DNA of 64,000 bases from assembly GCF_001750685.1 (NCBI RefSeq), contig NZ_CP017269.1, positions 1-64,000 on the forward strand, written 5' to 3'. Positions 16,134 through 24,257 of this stretch are shown in pieces. This stretch comes from Geosporobacter ferrireducens (GTDB lineage: Bacteria > Bacillota > Clostridia > Peptostreptococcales > Thermotaleaceae). The notes beneath the pieces are model-generated. The model had not been told where the DNA came from and made no database searches. It was given only the letters and a program-made list of their open reading frames with translations. Position numbers and translations under genes: made by a program. The first letter of the stretch is position 1; each line of letters starts with the position of its first letter.

Positions 16134-16703
16134 TTATTTTTTTTCAGCTGCTACCAACAAGGGAGGATTATTGGCTTGATTAATAAACTCCATATACAAA
16201 ACATTAAAAAGCTTCTGGTCTAAGTTTTTCACATAAGAAAGTACAGCTTCCTTTTCATCTAACCCTTCCGGATGACCATGATAAATTGTGATTGTAAGGA
16301 GTCCATTGGTCTTTAAAAGGGACAGGCCTTTCTCGATTGCCCGAATAGTTGTTTGAGCCCTTGTAACAATGTGATGATCTCCTTTAGGTAAATAACCTAA
16401 GTTAAACATAATGGCAGCTGCTTCTGTTTTTACATATTGATCCATGTCCTCATGGCCAGCATGAATTAATTCGGTTCGGTGGAGTAAGCTTTGGTTAGAT
16501 AACTTTATTTTTGTTTCATCTAATGCCTTTTGTTGTATATCAAAGGCATAGACTTTGCCGGTATCTCCAACCAATTCTGCCATGAAGATTGTATCATTTC
16601 CATTTCCCATTGTTGCATCAACTGCAACATCCCCCGCTTTTAATACTGAAGAGATAAAATTCTTTGCTAAATGAGTAGCTTTTATTAAATGTCCGGCGGA
16701 CAT
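16134..16703 (-). CDS. mnmM: tRNA 5-aminomethyl-2-thiouridine methyltransferase MnmM (YtqB family)
   Basis: This is a class I SAM methyltransferase of the rRNA_methylase/YtqB family. VDATMGNGNDTIFMAELVG is the SAM-binding region, FNLGYLPKGDH near 110 is the family motif, and ITIYHGHPEG lies near 150. YtqB was shown in Bacillus to methylate the wobble nm5s2U of tRNA; transfer of that function is by family. The chosen ATG at 16701-16703 is 8 nt after GGGAG. A GNAT gene lies just upstream. Confidence 0.85.
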   Translation of the reverse strand: MSAGHLIKATHLAKNFISSVLKAGDVAVDATMGNGNDTIFMAELVGDTGKVYAFDIQQKALDETKIKLSNQSLLHRTELIHAGHEDMDQYVKTEAAAIMFNLGYLPKGDHHIVTRAQTTIRAIEKGLSLLKTNGLLTITIYHGHPEGLDEKEAVLSYVKNLDQKLFNVLYMEFINQANNPPLLVAAEKK

Positions 16704-16721
16704 AACATTCACTCCCTGATT

Positions 16722-17186
16722 CTATGACTTGTTGGATCTGCAGGCACGCAAGAAAAAATCAGGCAGCGTTGCAGTGAAGATAATATCTTCTCTATTAAAT
16801 TGATTTTTCACAAAGGGAGATCCCGTTGCAAGTAAATGATCGTAAGAAATTTCTTCAAAGCCGACACGACTAAAAAAATGACCAATATCTATTCCTTTTA
16901 CATATACCCACTTTATTCCCTTTTTATCAGCAAAATTCAATAATGCTTTTACAATACCGTCTCCCAGGTATTCACGTTGCCTTCGTTTTTGAACTACAAC
17001 ATATTGAATCACAGCTTCTTTTTCAGCATAAGAAAAACCTGCTGCTGCTACTGGATTCCCACTATCGTAAGCAATCATGCTATTTGGGAAAACCTTATCC
17101 AGGGAATCCAATTTCAATTTGCTTTCTAGAAGAAGTTCCTCAATCATTGGAATATCTTTTTCTGATGACACTTTAATTTCCAACAT
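16722..17186 (-). CDS. GNAT-family N-acetyltransferase
   Basis: The 154-aa protein shows the GNAT layout: EKDIPMIEELL at the start, VIQYVVVQKRRQREYLGDGIVKALL near 60-85 as a variant acetyl-CoA loop, and FFSRVGFEEI near 110. The acceptor substrate is not evident. It ends 18 bp before mnmM, so the two are probably co-transcribed, although no functional link is known to me. The ATG follows AAGGAGGATT. Confidence 0.8.
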   Translation of the reverse strand: MLEIKVSSEKDIPMIEELLLESKLKLDSLDKVFPNSMIAYDSGNPVAAAGFSYAEKEAVIQYVVVQKRRQREYLGDGIVKALLNFADKKGIKWVYVKGIDIGHFFSRVGFEEISYDHLLATGSPFVKNQFNREDIIFTATLPDFFLRACRSNKS

Positions 17187-17305
17187 AATAAATCCTCCTT
17201 CTTAGGATTATTTAATATTATTGCCATAATCAAAAAATGTTATGGGGGGAAATCGACTGATAAAAGTTAAAAAATCACCAAAGCACCAAAGTTTTCCATA
17301 CAATT

Positions 17306-17335
17306 AAAGAGTCTATCAAATTTGATAGACTCTTT
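17306..17335 (-). terminator. Perfect palindromic terminator after rluB
   Basis: A 30-nt perfect palindrome (15-bp arms, 17306-17320 and 17321-17335) lies 7 nt past the rluB stop. It ends in a T-rich stretch on the minus strand. Confidence 0.8.
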
Positions 17336-17342
17336 CAAGTAT

Positions 17343-18050
17343 TTAGATGGATTTTAAATAACGAACTTCTTCAGCAGTCAAGTGACGCCATTTACCCTTT
17401 ACAAGGGTTCCTAATTCAATCCGTCCCATTGCAATTCGTTTTAAGTGCAGAACCGGATACCCTACAGCATCAAGCATTTTCCTTATCTGGCGGTTTTTGC
17501 CCTCATGGATAATAATTCTTATTGAAGATGTACGTCCATCACTTTTTAACTTTTCTACTTGAGCGGGAGCTGTAATGTACCCGCCGATATCAACACCCCT
17601 CTTTAGAAATCCTAGGGCTTTTTCATCTGGAGCGCCTTTAACTCTTGCAATATAGGTTTTCTTTACCTCATGCTTTGGATGTGTTAATTGATAAGTCAGA
17701 TCACCATCATTGGTCATAATCAACAGACCTGAGGTGTCATAATCCAACCTCCCTACGGGAAACACCCTTTCTGCCACATCACTTAACAGATCAATTACCT
17801 TCGGACGATTAAATTCATCTGATAGTGTAGTAACATATCCTTCAGGTTTATGAAGTAAAATATATATTTTTTGTTCTTCAGGCTTTATAGGTTGATTATC
17901 GATGATCACCTGATCTTCAGTTGGATTGATTATAACACCCATATCCCGAACAATTGTACCATTTAACTTTACTCTTCCCTGCTGAATCATTTCTTCTGCT
18001 TTTCTTCTAGATGCAACACCAGAAAGCGCGATATATTTTTGTAGCCGCAT
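17343..18050 (-). CDS. rluB: 23S rRNA pseudouridine synthase of the RsuA/RluB family
   Basis: An S4 RNA-binding domain covers residues 1-45 (MRLQKYIALSGVASRRKAEEMI). The catalytic aspartate sits in GRLDYDTSGLLIMTNDG near 100, followed by HPKHEVKKTY and IHEGKNRQIRKM. These enzymes isomerise uridines in rRNA. The 235-aa length fits RluB of Firmicutes, though RsuA-type proteins are similar. In Firmicutes this gene often lies near scpAB and dacB; here those genes are 3-9 kb away. Confidence 0.88.
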   Translation of the reverse strand: MRLQKYIALSGVASRRKAEEMIQQGRVKLNGTIVRDMGVIINPTEDQVIIDNQPIKPEEQKIYILLHKPEGYVTTLSDEFNRPKVIDLLSDVAERVFPVGRLDYDTSGLLIMTNDGDLTYQLTHPKHEVKKTYIARVKGAPDEKALGFLKRGVDIGGYITAPAQVEKLKSDGRTSSIRIIIHEGKNRQIRKMLDAVGYPVLHLKRIAMGRIELGTLVKGKWRHLTAEEVRYLKSI

Positions 18051-18096
18051 TTATAATAACAACCCCTTCTTATCTTCAGTATACTTATTATATATT

Positions 18097-19377
18097 CTAC
18101 ACGAACTTTTCTTCAAATATATTTAATAAATCCATTCGTTTTATTTTACTTTTTAATACGTCCTGATCAATTGTGTATAGTCCTAAATCTTTCATACGTT
18201 GGAAGTAGTCTGCTCCAGCGAATGTGTACCGTGTTCGAATACCATCTTCGGTTTTTCTGCAGTTATTTTCGTAAGCGATGAGATCGCCAGTGGCAAGGGT
18301 TGTAGGCAGTTCTAGCAGCGGCATGCCTTTAAAGTAACGTACTGCGTTATGACCAGCTAAACTGCCGGTAGTAATGGCTTCTGTATGACCAACAAATAGT
18401 CCTGATTTCTCTCCTCCACAAAATAGATTTTCACCACCGGTGACCTTCATTCTATTATCTCTTGGAGAGATAGCTAAATAGCGGATTGAGTTTCCCATTC
18501 CACCGGAATAGGGATCTTCAAATCTTGCATTTTCCAAACCCTTAATTTTTCTAAGCTTCTCCATAGGATAAAATGGTGCCATTAATTTTGCATGTCCTGT
18601 ATCCAGTAGAATAATATTTTCTGAGTATTCTTTCAAGGCATACTGCTGACATACTTTTATATTTAACTTTTCCGTATTGATATCATCTTGCGGAACAGGC
18701 AAAATAACAACGCCTTCCCGGTTTAATTGCGCAGCCAAGTCCTCGCTAAGAGAGTCCTTGTTTAATTTACAAGATCCGCTGAAAGCACCAAGAGAGCCGT
18801 CGCTTCTTTTACCAACCAAATCCTCTATTCCTGATTTTTGCGTAATACTTACCCTCGGGCCAAAGGAGGGACAGCGCAGAATGCACATGGCACATCCGTT
18901 TCCATACTTTGTACAGTTACCCATTGGACCTGTTGCACCAGTAGTATCAATAAATACATCGCCTTCAACAAGTTCGCCATTTTGAAGGCGTATTCCTGTA
19001 ATTGCATTATTCTTTTTTTCTACATCCACGCCTCTTGCCATAAAATAGATTTCGACTTCCAATCCCTTTAACAGCTTTCGGACCATTGGTTCAACCTTGC
19101 ATACATCATAAAGACTGGCATGAGTATGTCCTGGAAAATCAATATTTATATGACGTGAAGCACGATCAGTAATATGGAACAATTCCTTAGCACCCATCAA
19201 AATACATTCCTCAGCAGCAGTATATCTGCCATTGTTACGCATGATTCCTCCAACATTGCCTAAACCCAGTAATATATCCATTCTTTCAATGAGCGTAACC
19301 TTTGCACCAGCCTTTTTTGCAGTAATTGAAGCGGCAATTCCTGCCCATCCGCCACCGACGATAACCACCTTAGTCAT
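18097..19377 (-). CDS. FAD-dependent oxidoreductase with internal cysteine cluster
   Basis: The N-terminus VVIVGGGWAGIAAS is an FAD-binding Rossmann fold. YGNGCAMCILRCPSFGPRVS near 165-185 holds three cysteines in CxxCxxxC spacing, and FCGGEKSGLFVGHTEAITTGSLAG near 330 is a TrmFO/GidA-like FAD closure. The partner at 19370-20338 is an NAD-binding flavoprotein with Fe-S-type cysteines whose stop overlaps this start by 8 bp. I infer a two-component oxidoreductase. The substrate is unknown. The chosen ATG follows AAGGGGG by 7 nt. Confidence 0.75.
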   Translation of the reverse strand: MTKVVIVGGGWAGIAASITAKKAGAKVTLIERMDILLGLGNVGGIMRNNGRYTAAEECILMGAKELFHITDRASRHINIDFPGHTHASLYDVCKVEPMVRKLLKGLEVEIYFMARGVDVEKKNNAITGIRLQNGELVEGDVFIDTTGATGPMGNCTKYGNGCAMCILRCPSFGPRVSITQKSGIEDLVGKRSDGSLGAFSGSCKLNKDSLSEDLAAQLNREGVVILPVPQDDINTEKLNIKVCQQYALKEYSENIILLDTGHAKLMAPFYPMEKLRKIKGLENARFEDPYSGGMGNSIRYLAISPRDNRMKVTGGENLFCGGEKSGLFVGHTEAITTGSLAGHNAVRYFKGMPLLELPTTLATGDLIAYENNCRKTEDGIRTRYTFAGADYFQRMKDLGLYTIDQDVLKSKIKRMDLLNIFEEKFV

Positions 19378-20338
19378 TAACAGTCCCCCTTTGTAATATC
19401 TCTTCAACCATTGTTTGTACTTTACAACCTTTTAAGATATTGCCATCCTTCGTATAGATACTGCAGGCACCGCAGACTCCCTCACCGCAACAGATTTCAC
19501 GATTATTTGTTGAAGAAAAGGCTATATTTTTTTCCTGATTTTTAATCATTTGAAGCAAATCATGATGGAGCAAATCCGAACCACTACTGAAAACCAAGTC
19601 AAAACTTTCATTTTGAAGCAAATCTTCGATTGCAGCTAATCCAGCTTCTGACCGAACATCAAGAACTTTTGGCACCAGATTCCATCTCTCAATATATTTT
19701 TCAATAAAAACAGATTGAATATTTCCAGGATCTAGTGCCAAGATAATATTATTCTTATTCTTATTTAAATATTTTATGACAGGAACTGCTGGGGCTTGGG
19801 CGATTCCTCTTACTACCATCAATATCTTCTTATCTTTTAATTTTTTAAGATTTTCCAGGCCGATGATCCCGTTCCAATAAGGGCCTTTGAGCAAAACTTC
19901 TTTTTTGGATGTTAACAGCGATTTTGTCTTCGCACCGATAGCTTGTAAAGCAATGGTTATTTGAGATGCACCTTCATTGACATCCATTACAGAAATGGGC
20001 GTATCAAAGTAGGAAGGTTTTTCCGGGTTGCGTACAATAATATAGGAGCCTGGTTGAATCAACTCCCTTGCCATACCTTGAGGCACTTGAAGTGTAAGCA
20101 ATACCAGACTTTCGTTAATGAACTCTTGATTTACAATATTGGATAGGATTGAACCTCTGCTTTTTTTCATCTGTAGGCCGTTCCAATAAAATTCATTAAA
20201 TATACAGCTTCCACACCAATTGCAATCGCAAAATTCATTGCCTTGAAGATGAGAGCATACAATACAGTCCCCTGTTTCAGATAAAAAGCAAGGGCAGTAC
20301 TCACTTCCCGCATCAATACATCGAATATGTCTGTCCAA
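19370..20338 (-). CDS. Sulfide/dihydroorotate dehydrogenase-like FAD/NAD-binding protein with N-terminal Cys cluster
   Basis: The middle of this 322-aa protein is a ferredoxin-reductase-like FAD/NAD module like PyrK, with IQPGSYIIVRNPE near 95. The C-terminus CCGEGVCGACSIY plus GC is a PyrK-type [2Fe-2S] site. An unusual N-terminal extension (residues 7-45) has nine cysteines: CIDAGSEYCPCFL, then CIVC, CDCNWCGSC. The start is TTG, 8 nt after GGAGG. The gene overlaps the downstream FAD oxidoreductase gene. It probably feeds NAD(P)H or ferredoxin electrons to that partner. Confidence 0.78.
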   Translation of the reverse strand: MDRHIRCIDAGSEYCPCFLSETGDCIVCSHLQGNEFCDCNWCGSCIFNEFYWNGLQMKKSRGSILSNIVNQEFINESLVLLTLQVPQGMARELIQPGSYIIVRNPEKPSYFDTPISVMDVNEGASQITIALQAIGAKTKSLLTSKKEVLLKGPYWNGIIGLENLKKLKDKKILMVVRGIAQAPAVPVIKYLNKNKNNIILALDPGNIQSVFIEKYIERWNLVPKVLDVRSEAGLAAIEDLLQNESFDLVFSSGSDLLHHDLLQMIKNQEKNIAFSSTNNREICCGEGVCGACSIYTKDGNILKGCKVQTMVEEILQRGTVND

Positions 20339-20366
20339 TGGCACTACCTCCTTAACAAAATAAAAA

Positions 20367-20384
20367 ACCCTATGCTAATAGGGT
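20367..20384 (-). terminator. Terminator after the D,D-carboxypeptidase gene
   Basis: ACCCTAT (20367-20373) pairs with ATAGGGT (20378-20384). On the minus strand it is followed by six Ts. It separates the peptidase gene from the flavin module. Confidence 0.8.
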
Positions 20385-20433
20385 ATTTTTATTAGAAGGA
20401 AAGTGTTCCAACTGTGATCTATCAATATTTCAT

Positions 20434-21549
20434 TTATGATTTTTTACGTATAAAATTTGAAATACGATCCAAAATATTTTTTTGTTCAATATCCTCTCTA
20501 GAAGTTAAAATAGTCGTGTAAAGTAATTTATTATCTACATATACCTTTGCTCTGCCTAATTTTGTACCGCGAAGAATCGGCGCATTTACCGTCTCGCCCA
20601 GTTCTAATACAGTTACAATTTTATCTTTTTCCTCTTCCGTCACAGGTACAATAATGTCTTCAGGACATATAACTTTTGTACTTTCCTTTTTACCGTTGGA
20701 TATTGTAACGGTCTTCAAGGGCGTATCTTTGTCAATGACTTTCCAAGGCTGATATTCATCAAAAGCATAGTTCAGTAACTGATAGGAATCTTGAAACCAG
20801 TTGGGTGCATTGAGCACAACACAAACCAGCTGCATTCCATTTCGTGTGGCCGAAGTAACAAGACAGCGGCCGGCAGCCTTGGTGAATCCGGTCTTAACAC
20901 CGTCTCCTCCGCTAAACTCACTCAGCGTTCTATTTTTATTGTGAAAATACTTAAAACCTTCTCGCTCTGCAACCCAGACCTTAGTTTGCACCACTTTGTT
21001 AAATTCTTCATTTAACAAAGCTTCCCGGGAAATAAGGCCTAAATCGTAGGCTGTTGTATAATGCTCATCATGATGCAAGCCATGGGGATTCATAAAGTTT
21101 GTATTTAAAGCGCCTATTTCCTTAGCTCTTTTATTCATAAGGTGAGCAAAATCTTCTGCGGATCCGGATATTTGATGGGCGATGGCTACTGCTGAATCGT
21201 TCCCGGAACGCAACATTAACCCATAAATTAGATCCTGCATCTTCAATTCTTCATTAGGTTGTAGATAAATGGAAGAGCCTTCCACCCCTACTGCTTTTTT
21301 ATGAATTTTCACCAGATCATTGGGTTTGCTATTTTCCAGTGCCAACAAAGCAGTCATAATCTTTGTAGTGCTGGCCATAGGTTTTTTATTATTCATATTT
21401 TTTGAATAAAGAATTCTACCTGTTTTCACATCCATTACAATGGCACTGCCTGCAGATATAGTGGGTGCATTAGCAGAGCTGGTGCCGGTTGTAATGCTAA
21501 TGAACATAAGAATACAAAGCATTGCTGCAATGATCTTTTTCTTTTTCAA
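20434..21549 (-). CDS. D-alanyl-D-alanine carboxypeptidase (penicillin-binding protein 5/6 family)
   Basis: The enzyme trims the terminal D-Ala from peptidoglycan stem peptides at the outer face of the membrane. After a basic, hydrophobic signal peptide (about 1-28), the active-site triads are SxxK (STTK), SGN (SGNDSA) and KTG (GVKTGFT). A C-terminal PBP5-like beta domain and a basic tail (IRKKS) for membrane anchoring follow. The TTG start at 21547-21549 lies 8 nt after GGAG. A second paralog lies at 27563-28738; which one is vegetative is inferred only from the forespore promoter of the other. Confidence 0.9.
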   Translation of the reverse strand: MKKKKIIAAMLCILMFISITTGTSSANAPTISAGSAIVMDVKTGRILYSKNMNNKKPMASTTKIMTALLALENSKPNDLVKIHKKAVGVEGSSIYLQPNEELKMQDLIYGLMLRSGNDSAVAIAHQISGSAEDFAHLMNKRAKEIGALNTNFMNPHGLHHDEHYTTAYDLGLISREALLNEEFNKVVQTKVWVAEREGFKYFHNKNRTLSEFSGGDGVKTGFTKAAGRCLVTSATRNGMQLVCVVLNAPNWFQDSYQLLNYAFDEYQPWKVIDKDTPLKTVTISNGKKESTKVICPEDIIVPVTEEEKDKIVTVLELGETVNAPILRGTKLGRAKVYVDNKLLYTTILTSREDIEQKNILDRISNFIRKKS

Positions 21550-21564
21550 TGATATCACTCCAAT

Positions 21565-21626
21565 GGTTGTTTTCATAGTTTTAGTATTTTCCCTTTCTAG
21601 GGAAAAAATACAGAGTAAAAACAACC
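21565..21626. repeat. Nested inverted repeat in the leader of the carboxypeptidase gene
   Basis: GGTTGTTTT (21565-21573) pairs with AAAACAACC (21618-21626), and inside lies TATTTTCCCT paired imperfectly with AGGGAAAAAATA. It may be the terminator of the upstream MazG-like gene or a leader structure. No strong T-run follows. Confidence 0.45.
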
Positions 21627-21642
21627 GATGAAGTTCATCAGG

Positions 21643-22047
21643 TTATACTGGCTCTTTTAGAATTTCACATCCAAATTCTTTAGCTAACTTTTCCGCTTCT
21701 TTGAGATCTTCTTCGCTCCATATAGACCAACCACCCTTTAATACACCATTATAGAAAATTTCTACCTTGTCTTTTTTAATGATCATTACTTTATCATTTC
21801 TTTTCTGCATCTGATCAATTTGATGATAAATTGCTTCTTGGATATCTACATTCATTACTTTCAATGCGATAAAGAGGCAGGACAGGGCATCCTCCAGTTC
21901 TCTTTTTGCTTTACTCTCGTCACCTTTCATTAGCGCCTTTAAAGACTCTGCGACTTCTTCATTTAAATGACTAATGGCTTTTTTAGCATCATCAGTCGTA
22001 TATTTTCTATTGTTCCAGATCAGCTCTACAGCTTCTCTAATCTCCAT
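21643..22047 (-). CDS. MazG-like nucleotide pyrophosphohydrolase-related protein
   Basis: Residues 20-75 form a helical bundle with HLNEEVAESLKAL and KRELEDALSCLF, giving the ExxE and ExxD acidic pattern of all-alpha NTP pyrophosphatases (MazG/YpjD type). The last 45 residues (KVEIFYNGVLKGGWSIWS and beyond) are an extra small alpha/beta tail that I do not recognise. The family usually hydrolyses non-canonical NTPs; activity here is inferred. The start follows GAGGAGG. Confidence 0.6.
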   Translation of the reverse strand: MEIREAVELIWNNRKYTTDDAKKAISHLNEEVAESLKALMKGDESKAKRELEDALSCLFIALKVMNVDIQEAIYHQIDQMQKRNDKVMIIKKDKVEIFYNGVLKGGWSIWSEEDLKEAEKLAKEFGCEILKEPV

Positions 22048-22139
22048 AAACAGAACCTCCTCAAGAAATGTGCACAGTTATTCCTTATGTGATTGATCTA
22101 TTATGTATATTCTATACAGGATGGTTGATCCCTGCAATA

Positions 22140-22169
22140 AAATAAGGACGAGATTTTTCGTCCTTATTT
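22140..22169 (-). terminator. Terminator overlapping the ytfJ stop
   Basis: AAATAAGGACGA (22140-22151) pairs with TCGTCCTTATTT (22158-22169). The hairpin overlaps the stop codon of ytfJ and closes the ytfIJ operon. Confidence 0.8.
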
Positions 22170-22620
22170 AGTCATCTAATACTTCTGTTTGTATTACGGT
22201 TTTATTCGTTTTTTTCTCGCTTCTTTTTTCCGTCATCGATTGAATTTTATCTAATAATTTTGGTGTAAAGTTTATGATATTATCAATCATGTTGGCATTC
22301 TGATCTACAGGAAGTAGTTTCATTTGTCCATTACCTACCACCATAAAGGCAACTGGCTGTACAGATACACCTGCACCTGTTCCACCAGCAAAAGGCAATT
22401 TATCACTGGTTTCCGAATCCTCACCAATTTTTCCGTTGGATTTTACAGCATGATATTCGCCGCCCCCAGATGCAAAACCAAAGGATACCTGAGATATTGG
22501 TATGATCACAGTTCCATCTGGTGTTTCCACTGGATCTCCTACGATTGTATTTACATCAACCATATCCTTTAAGCTTTCCATTGTTGTCTTCATTAAAGCT
22601 TCAATTGGATGAGCTCCCAT
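22168..22620 (-). CDS. ytfJ: Sporulation protein YtfJ (GerW family)
   Basis: The conserved start HPIEALMKTTMESLKDMVDVNTIVGDP, the PISQVSFGFASGGGEY segment and the glycine-rich AGGTGAGVSVQPVAFMVV mark the GerW/YtfJ family, needed for normal spore germination in Bacillus. The 150-aa length fits. The ATG at 22618-22620 lies behind AGGTGG, and the gene overlaps the 3' end of ytfI by 20 bp, so it shares the forespore promoter ahead of ytfI. Confidence 0.92.
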   Translation of the reverse strand: MGAHPIEALMKTTMESLKDMVDVNTIVGDPVETPDGTVIIPISQVSFGFASGGGEYHAVKSNGKIGEDSETSDKLPFAGGTGAGVSVQPVAFMVVGNGQMKLLPVDQNANMIDNIINFTPKLLDKIQSMTEKRSEKKTNKTVIQTEVLDD

Positions 22621-23263
22621 TTCCTTCACCACCTTTTATAATAAATACGATACCTAATTTTAATGCTGCAATAATAATATGGCCTGTTTTAACATGAATT
22701 ATACTATCCAGGTTTGTAATAAAGCGTTGTTCTTGAAAACTTGGATTTACCAATATATCGATATCTTCACAACGAATGTGATTTTGCAGAATAGATACAA
22801 GAATACCTTTAACAGCCCAGACAACACCTATAATTGTCCCAGTAATCGCAGCATCACCTGTACCTAAAATCGTCTTCCATTGAAAAGATTTAAGAACAAT
22901 TTTTTTACTTATATAAAGCAGCACTTTATAATAGCGTTCAAAAAAATTGCTAAATCTTTTTTGATAGTGATCGATTTCTTTAAGATCAAGAAAATTTTTT
23001 TTCTTGGTTTTGGGATTCGGGGCCATATCTGCTTTAGTTTTTGTATCAATTTCTAAAATTGGCTCCTGCTTCGGAGATATGATCCAATCGATAATAGGCA
23101 ATTCCATCTTATAGTTTACCAAGCCAAATAAGGTTTTAAAAGTTAATGCAATTCGATCATCTCGCTGATCTTTTTTTATTTGAATTCGAATTGAAATAGG
23201 CATAAAAAAAATAATCAGAAGAATACAAAAAATAAAAACAATAATCCATAGGTAAATCGGCAA
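22601..23263 (-). CDS. ytfI: DUF2953 membrane protein YtfI
   Basis: The protein has an N-terminal membrane segment (about 5-25), a charged region, and the DUF2953 core with WKTILGTGDAAITGTIIGVVWAVKG near 130-155 and a final hydrophobic helix. ytfI precedes ytfJ in Bacillus as here, and both are forespore genes there. The start is TTG at 23261-23263, 8 nt after GAGG; the GTG three codons upstream overlaps the ribosome binding site. Molecular function is unknown. Confidence 0.85.
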   Translation of the reverse strand: MPIYLWIIVFIFCILLIIFFMPISIRIQIKKDQRDDRIALTFKTLFGLVNYKMELPIIDWIISPKQEPILEIDTKTKADMAPNPKTKKKNFLDLKEIDHYQKRFSNFFERYYKVLLYISKKIVLKSFQWKTILGTGDAAITGTIIGVVWAVKGILVSILQNHIRCEDIDILVNPSFQEQRFITNLDSIIHVKTGHIIIAALKLGIVFIIKGGEGNGSSSN

Positions 23264-23295
23264 TAAAATCACCTCTAATTTCCAATTATAAGTAT

Positions 23296-23324
23296 ATTTT
23301 TTCCAAGTATGTATGAAAATAAAC
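23296..23324 (-). promoter_or_regulatory. Forespore (sigma-F-like) promoter of ytfI-ytfJ
   Basis: On the minus strand GTTTA (23320-23324) is followed after 15 bp by GGAAAAAAT (23296-23304). Both fit the sigma-F pattern GYWTA and GGNRANAHT. The Bacillus ytfIJ operon is expressed in the forespore. Confidence 0.6.
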
Positions 23325-23371
23325 CTAATGCAGGAGAGAAAATAGTTCCCTCAGAATCCGATGAAAAGGTA

Positions 23372-23399
23372 TTGACTTTTTTTGAAATTCGTTTATATT
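23372..23399 (+). promoter_or_regulatory. Sigma-A-type promoter of the XRE-cupin regulator
   Basis: TTGACT (23372-23377) and TATATT (23394-23399) are separated by 16 bp. The first of two palindromic repeats begins 9 bp after the -10 box, covering the likely transcription start. Confidence 0.6.
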
Positions 23400-23407
23400 T
23401 AATATGT

Positions 23408-23468
23408 GTAAACAAAAAGTTTAATAAAACTAAATATAAGAAATAGTAAACAAAAAGTTTACTAAAAC
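23408..23468 (+). promoter_or_regulatory. Twin palindromic operators ahead of the polyamine regulator
   Basis: GTAAACAAAAAGTTTA followed by nTAAAAC occurs at 23408-23430 and 23446-23468. The second copy contains the perfect palindrome GTAAAC-AAAAA-GTTTAC. The copies are 38 bp apart and lie just downstream of the -10 box, as expected for repression. Autoregulation by the XRE-cupin protein is inferred. Confidence 0.65.
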
Positions 23469-23516
23469 GAAATTTTTTATGAGTTTTTTGGCTTTAGAAA
23501 AGCTGAGGTGATACAA

Positions 23517-24056
23517 ATGGATATTGGTGAAAAAATTAAGAGATTGAGGATATTAAATGAATTGACACAGGATGAGCTAGCACAGCGTTGTGACCTGACA
23601 AAGGGTTTTATATCGCAGATAGAAAGAGATTTGACTTCTCCTTCTATTGCAACACTGATGGATATTCTAGAAGCCTTAGGTACAGATATAAAGAATTTCT
23701 TTAATGAGGAACTAGAGACCAAGATCGTATTTACTGAAGAAGATATCTATTCTACGGAAAATGAAGACTTGGGATACATAATATCGTGGTTGATTCCGAA
23801 CGCACAAAAAAATACAATGGAGCCAATACTTATCACTTTAAATCCCGGCAGTACAAGTAATATTGAATCCCCTCATAAGGGTGAAGAATTTGGATATGTG
23901 CTTAAAGGAACAATTAATCTTTGCATTGGCAAGCAAAAATATAAAGTAAAAAAAGGTGAAAGTTTTTCCTTTAAGTCTAGTAAAATTCACTATTTAGAAA
24001 ATGTAACCAACAAGCCTGCAACCGTATTATGGGTAGCAAGTCCCCCATCCTTCTAG
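23517..24056 (+). CDS. XRE-family regulator with cupin sensor domain (PuuR-like)
   Basis: Residues 4-62 form an XRE helix-turn-helix (IGEKIKRLRILNELTQDELAQ, then GFISQIERDLTSPSIATL). Residues 105-175 form a cupin barrel with PHKGEEFGYVLKGTI and FKSSKIHYLEN. This architecture is that of PuuR and related polyamine-responsive repressors. The next genes are speE and speB, so control of polyamine synthesis is likely. The ATG at 23517 lies 8 nt after GAGG. Confidence 0.88.
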   Translation: MDIGEKIKRLRILNELTQDELAQRCDLTKGFISQIERDLTSPSIATLMDILEALGTDIKNFFNEELETKIVFTEEDIYSTENEDLGYIISWLIPNAQKNTMEPILITLNPGSTSNIESPHKGEEFGYVLKGTINLCIGKQKYKVKKGESFSFKSSKIHYLENVTNKPATVLWVASPPSF

Positions 24057-24169
24057 CAGATTGTAAATGCTTGATTATGAACCTCAATCACACAACCATA
24101 TACTATCTGCATAGGTGGATAAAAAAAGAAGATATGGAAATGATAAATTTCAAGAAGTTATAATACAGT

Positions 24170-24232
24170 CCAAAGTGACTGTTTAATTATGAAATTGAAT
24201 AAAAAAGGTGGGGTCACTGCTCCCGCCTTTAT
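24170..24232 (+). promoter_or_regulatory. Hairpins between the regulator and speE
   Basis: ACAGTC pairs with GACTGT near 24170-24187. A larger G-C-rich hairpin pairs AAAGGTGGG with CCCGCCTTT (about 24204-24230), followed by a T-rich stretch. It may be a leaky terminator or attenuator that sets the ratio of regulator to speEB transcripts. Confidence 0.45.
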
Positions 24233-24257
24233 TTATGGAAATTAAGGAGGAATAAAA

